From Cocos nucifera (Eukaryota; Streptophyta; Magnoliopsida; Arecales; Arecaceae), in contig QRFJ01001914.1 of assembly GCA_006176705.1 (NCBI GenBank), positions 85,464 to 149,463 on the forward strand: a stretch of 64,000 bases of DNA, in the 5' to 3' direction. Shown here piece after piece: positions 60,431 to 64,000 of the stretch. Position 1 is the first letter of the stretch, and the number at the start of each line of letters is the position of its first letter. Made by a program: the position numbers and the translations under genes. Below the pieces are notes generated by a model. The model had not been told where the DNA came from. It ran no database searches and worked only from the letters and a program-made list of their open reading frames with translations.

Positions 60431-62505
60431 TGTTAGATATATGTGCCCTAGAAGCCAGAATTGGCTGACACTTGTAATACACTTCTAAGGGCAAAATTAT
60501 AATTTTGACTAAAATCAATAAAATGGGTCATTTTCTATCACAAATGTGTATTTAGTGTCTGTGATACATCCTTTGAGTTAATGGTAATGATAATTCATAT
60601 TTTCAAGAGTTGAAAATTTAAGACATGAATAATCATTGTTAACTCATAAAATGCTTCCGACCATAGGATCATCATGAGGATGGTGATTGATCCAAAAGGT
60701 TGGTGTACAATCGCTTCTCTTTAGTAGATGAGTCTTGAGTCTACGGTGTGGAGACACTGAAGCGAGAGTATAGGTACTCGTTAGAGAATGAGGGCACTGA
60801 GCGTGACCACCTCGAGTAGTCATTAGGGAGTCTACCTTCTCGTCAATGACTGACTCGATGCTGCAGTAGTGTGTCTGGTTCCTTGACCTGAGGTGCATCG
60901 ACAGTTCACCTTGAGGGTGTTATAGTTTGACTACACCATTACTCGGTCTCCTAGCCATATGAATCCTGAGGTGTATGTTGGCTATGACATGCTCATTGTA
61001 GGAACTGGATTGCATCAAGATGGAATCTATCTACCTCGGTGGTAGAGGAGCAGCCCTATGATAATCATGAGAATCAAGTCCATAAGTCCATGGCCATGGC
61101 AGAGTGAAATAATAGAAAGAGTTTCTATTCAGATTTTCACATCGGACTCGAATCGAATGATTACATCATATGACAGAAACTAGGGTTTGACGAGTTTATC
61201 TTAACCCTAATCTGATCGGAGCTCAAGATAGAAGAACTTAATCACACAGGTAGCTGCACCAAGAGGATCGCATTTAGCTCTGATGGGTTGCCACCATATA
61301 CTGCTAGGTGTCATCGGTGGATTTCGGGAGCAATTAGAATAATTAGATGATCGATCATTCTAGCTGTTCGAATCAGAAGAGTTTTGATCCATCGAAAGGA
61401 GTTTCGATGATGTCGATGATAGAGATCATGACATATCCCATTACCATATTGAACTGAACCTAACTGGCTCACACAAATAAGGGTTTGAATCTGGTGATCA
61501 TCAATTGAACTGATCTAGTTCAATTGATCTGAATAAGATTCAATTAGGTTCAAGAAAATCATGCTAGCACTCGATTGAACCTAACGTTCTTCTTTTGCTA
61601 TCATAAATAAGTTATCCTGACTGAGCCAAAGAAGTTTATGCTCAATTAGAGGCCTTCATATGGTCTGACTGGAGGTTGTCCAAGTCAGAAAAGGTTGTCT
61701 TATTTTGTAAGACATTACCTACTATTTTTGATCACCTGCCATTTCTTGTTCTTTGACTTTGGCCAAAAGTCTAACTTTGACTGGTCAAAAGTTGACCATT
61801 GACACTTTGACTTTTGACCACATGTCATGCACCTATTGGAGAGCTGGTGGGGGCCTGTCCTCCTACTAGAACTTGGCAAGGAAGAGGGTGCACGCCACCC
61901 TTGGCGTGTGCCCAAGTTGGAGGCGCCTAGGAGTCCCTGTTGGATAGGGACTCCATCTCCTTTTTGGATTTCGATTAGAGTTCTCCTAAGAACCAACTTT
62001 GATTGGTCTTAGGCGCCCTCTAAGGAGAAATCCAGGGGACTCTATTTTCACCAATCAGATTTAGATTTGATTTCATAAAGGGTTTGATTGGTTGGGAAGA
62101 AGAGGAGTTGGATCACGCTTAGTCTATAAATAAGACCCTGCGCCCAACTCAGATGGTATCTGAAAGTTTGAGAAATCAAAACCCCATGCCTCAAGGCTGC
62201 CTCTCCCCTCTTCCTCCATGCCAAACCCACCTTCTCCCTCTCCTCTCCATGTCCAAAAGGAGTTTTGGACCTTGGTTGGTGCGATCCAGATCAAAGAAAG
62301 GCGACTGAAAGCTAGAAGGCTGCGCTGCTGCAAAGGATGACTACTGATCTTCAAAAGGAGTTTTGCAGATCCTCCAGATCAGATCTAGATCTAATTTTTG
62401 GAGACATGATAGAGAAGAAGAATATCTCCAGATTAAGCCCGAGTGAATATCGGTAGAGGCTAGGCACTTGCGTGGCTAGATCCAGAACCTTCCGCTGCAT
62501 ACAGG
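60431..62505 (+). repeat. E3 5' LTR, remaining 2075 bp, inverted
   Basis: Starts TGTTAGATATATGTGCCC and runs to tacagg at 62505. It is the reverse complement of the part of the LTR missing after 59327 (51199-53281 in the 3' LTR). A 12-bp gap near its end (gctgca, then tacagg) is the only obvious indel there. Lengths 201 + 2075 equal one LTR within 3 bp. Confidence 0.92.
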
Positions 62506-64000
62506 ATGTCCAGGACACCTGCAGACATGCCTGGGATTGATGTAGAAGTCATGGAACACTATCTAGGCGTGGATCCTAAGCGACGACCAATGAAGCAGAA
62601 AAAACATAGTTTTGCACCAAAGCGACAGTAAGCTATAATGGATGAGATCGACAAGCTCCTTAAGGCAGATTTATTCAAAAAGTACTTTATCTAGATCGGA
62701 TTGCAAATGTTGTTCTTGTTAAAAAGCCAAAGGGCAAGTGGAGGATGTGCATTGACTTCATAGATTTAAACATAGCCGGCTCAAAAGATGGCTATCCTTT
62801 GTCGAGGATCGACCAACTAGTGGATGCGACTTCGGACCATGAACTCTTCACCTTCATGGATGCTTTCTTTGGATATAATCAAATCCAGATGGCACCATAG
62901 GATGAGGAAAAGACTACTTTTATTACTGATCATGGTCTTTATTGTTACAGGATCATGCTATTTGGACTCAAAAATGTTGGTGTAACATATCAATTCCTGA
63001 TGAATAAAATATTCAAGAAGCAGATCGGCTACAATATGGAGGTCTATGTGGATGATATGCTAGTAAAAAGTCTATCTTCGCCAAGTCACATTACCAACCT
63101 TGAGGAGACCTTCAATACCCTCCAAAAGTACATGATGAAATTGAACCCCATGAAATGCATTTTTGGAGTAACCTCAGAGAAGTTCTTGAAATTTATGATG
63201 TCAAGCGGCGACATCGAGGCCAACCTAGAGAAGATCAGAGCCATCCAAGAAATGATCATCCCAAAAATAATAAAAGAAATTCAACGCCTCACAGGCAAAG
63301 TGGCAGCTCTGAATCATTTCATGTCAAGATCAGCAGAGCACTTCATGCCCTTCTTTCAAGTACTTAAGCAATCCAAGAACTTCAACTGGATTCTCGAATG
63401 TCAGCAAGCCCTAGAAGAATTGAAAAATTATCTCAGCTCACCCTCACTGCTAACCAAACCCAAACTTGGGGAAGAACTATTCCTGCACCTCATCATATAC
63501 CCTATAGCTATTGGAGTCATACTGATCAAGAAAGAAGCAAAAGTTTAGAAGCCGATCTACTATATAAATAGAGTCTTGAGGGATGCAGAAATAAGATATA
63601 CCAAGTTAGAAAAACTAACCTATGCCTTATTGATTACAGCCAAGAAGCTCCGATCTTATTTCCAATGACACACAATTACTCTCCTCACTGACCAACCCAT
63701 CAAGGTCGTTCTTTATTGTCCTGATACCTCTAGAAGAGTGGCAAAGTGGGCAATTAAGCTGACCAAATTTGACATCCATTTTCAAACTCGACCATCTATT
63801 AAAGCTCAAATATAGGCCAATTTCATAGTAGAATGTACCATTCTGGAGGAGATTGAACTAGAGCACCAAGAGATTTTGATCCCTGGCTGACCTAAAGAGA
63901 AGGTCGATCTTCCTGAAAACTCCTGGGGACTGTATGTGGATGATTCATCCAATGCTTTCAGGGCAGGTGTGGGTTTGATCCTCATCAATCTGAAAGGAGT
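62506..64000 (+). pseudogene. Ty3/gypsy G3 RT, RNase H and second RNase H (Tat-like), cut by window end
   Basis: Plus-strand gypsy Pol. Around 62.52 kb, DMPGIDVEVMEHYLGVDP and KKHSFAPKR give the start of RT, followed by several stops. The longest open part is 62955-63548, with FGLKNVGVTYQFLMN and the active site YVDDMLVKS (63045-63056), then GKVAALNHFMSRSAEH and the classical RNase H start. After a stop at 63548 come RYTKLEKLTYALL and LLTDQPI. At 63930 begins GLYVDDSSNAFRAGVGLILI, a second RNase H-like domain of the kind found in Tat/Ogre elements. Not functional. Confidence 0.85.

Overview
This window is plant nuclear DNA and looks like a repeat-rich monocot genome. The evidence is intron-containing genes spaced kilobases apart, a pentatricopeptide-repeat (PPR) gene, a DUF3527 gene, Ty1/copia and Ty3/gypsy LTR retrotransposons nested in each other, a CACTA element and a Mutator-like element (MULE). 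A palm such as Elaeis is my guess from general resemblance; no alignment supports it. Only about 10 kb (34.4-44.7 kb) is genic. The rest is transposon-derived.

Layout. 1-8721: a minus-strand copia element (E1) with 2.28-kb LTRs, cut by the left window edge and heavily mutated. 9.1-9.5 kb: a transposon-related coding scrap. 9.6-10.2 kb: a field of GTCGAC/GATCGA motifs. 10.5-14.1 kb: a decayed minus-strand MULE transposase whose SWIM zinc finger runs in the same frame into a plant mobile domain (PMD). 14.8-15.2 kb: a G-run repeat. 16.4 kb: (TA)n(GA)n. 16.9-33.8 kb: a nest. Gypsy G1 contains gypsy G2 (5-bp TGAGA duplication on both sides). G2 contains a copia of the E1 family (E2). E2's 3' LTR contains a 3.7-kb non-autonomous LTR element (C2), and G2's 3' LTR separately holds a solo copia LTR.

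34.4-42.1 kb: a plus-strand DUF3527 gene (774 aa, two coding exons, a probable 5'-UTR exon and a 4.35-kb UTR intron). 43.05-44.67 kb: a convergent intronless PPR gene (539 aa). 45.0-45.4 kb: a probable MITE. 45.85-49.57 kb: a large inverted repeat with 1.5-kb arms and no coding capacity. 49.6-50.0 kb: a gypsy RNase H scrap. 50.05-51.0 kb: the terminal part of a minus-strand CACTA element.

51.0-62.5 kb: the best-preserved copia (E3, same family as E1/E2), inserted in the CACTA element. Its 5' LTR is split. The first 201 bp are in place (59127-59327). The other 2.07 kb lie inverted at 60431-62505, beyond a segment carrying gypsy protease (minus) and CACTA (plus) sequence. Undoing one inversion of 59328-62505 would rebuild the LTR, make the CACTA pieces collinear and join the gypsy protease to the gypsy RT/RNase H at 62506-64000. 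That is the clearest structural event here.

The two ordinary genes show no sign of working together. All mobile elements in view look inactive. Statements about identity, age and family come from reading by eye; no alignment or search was run.
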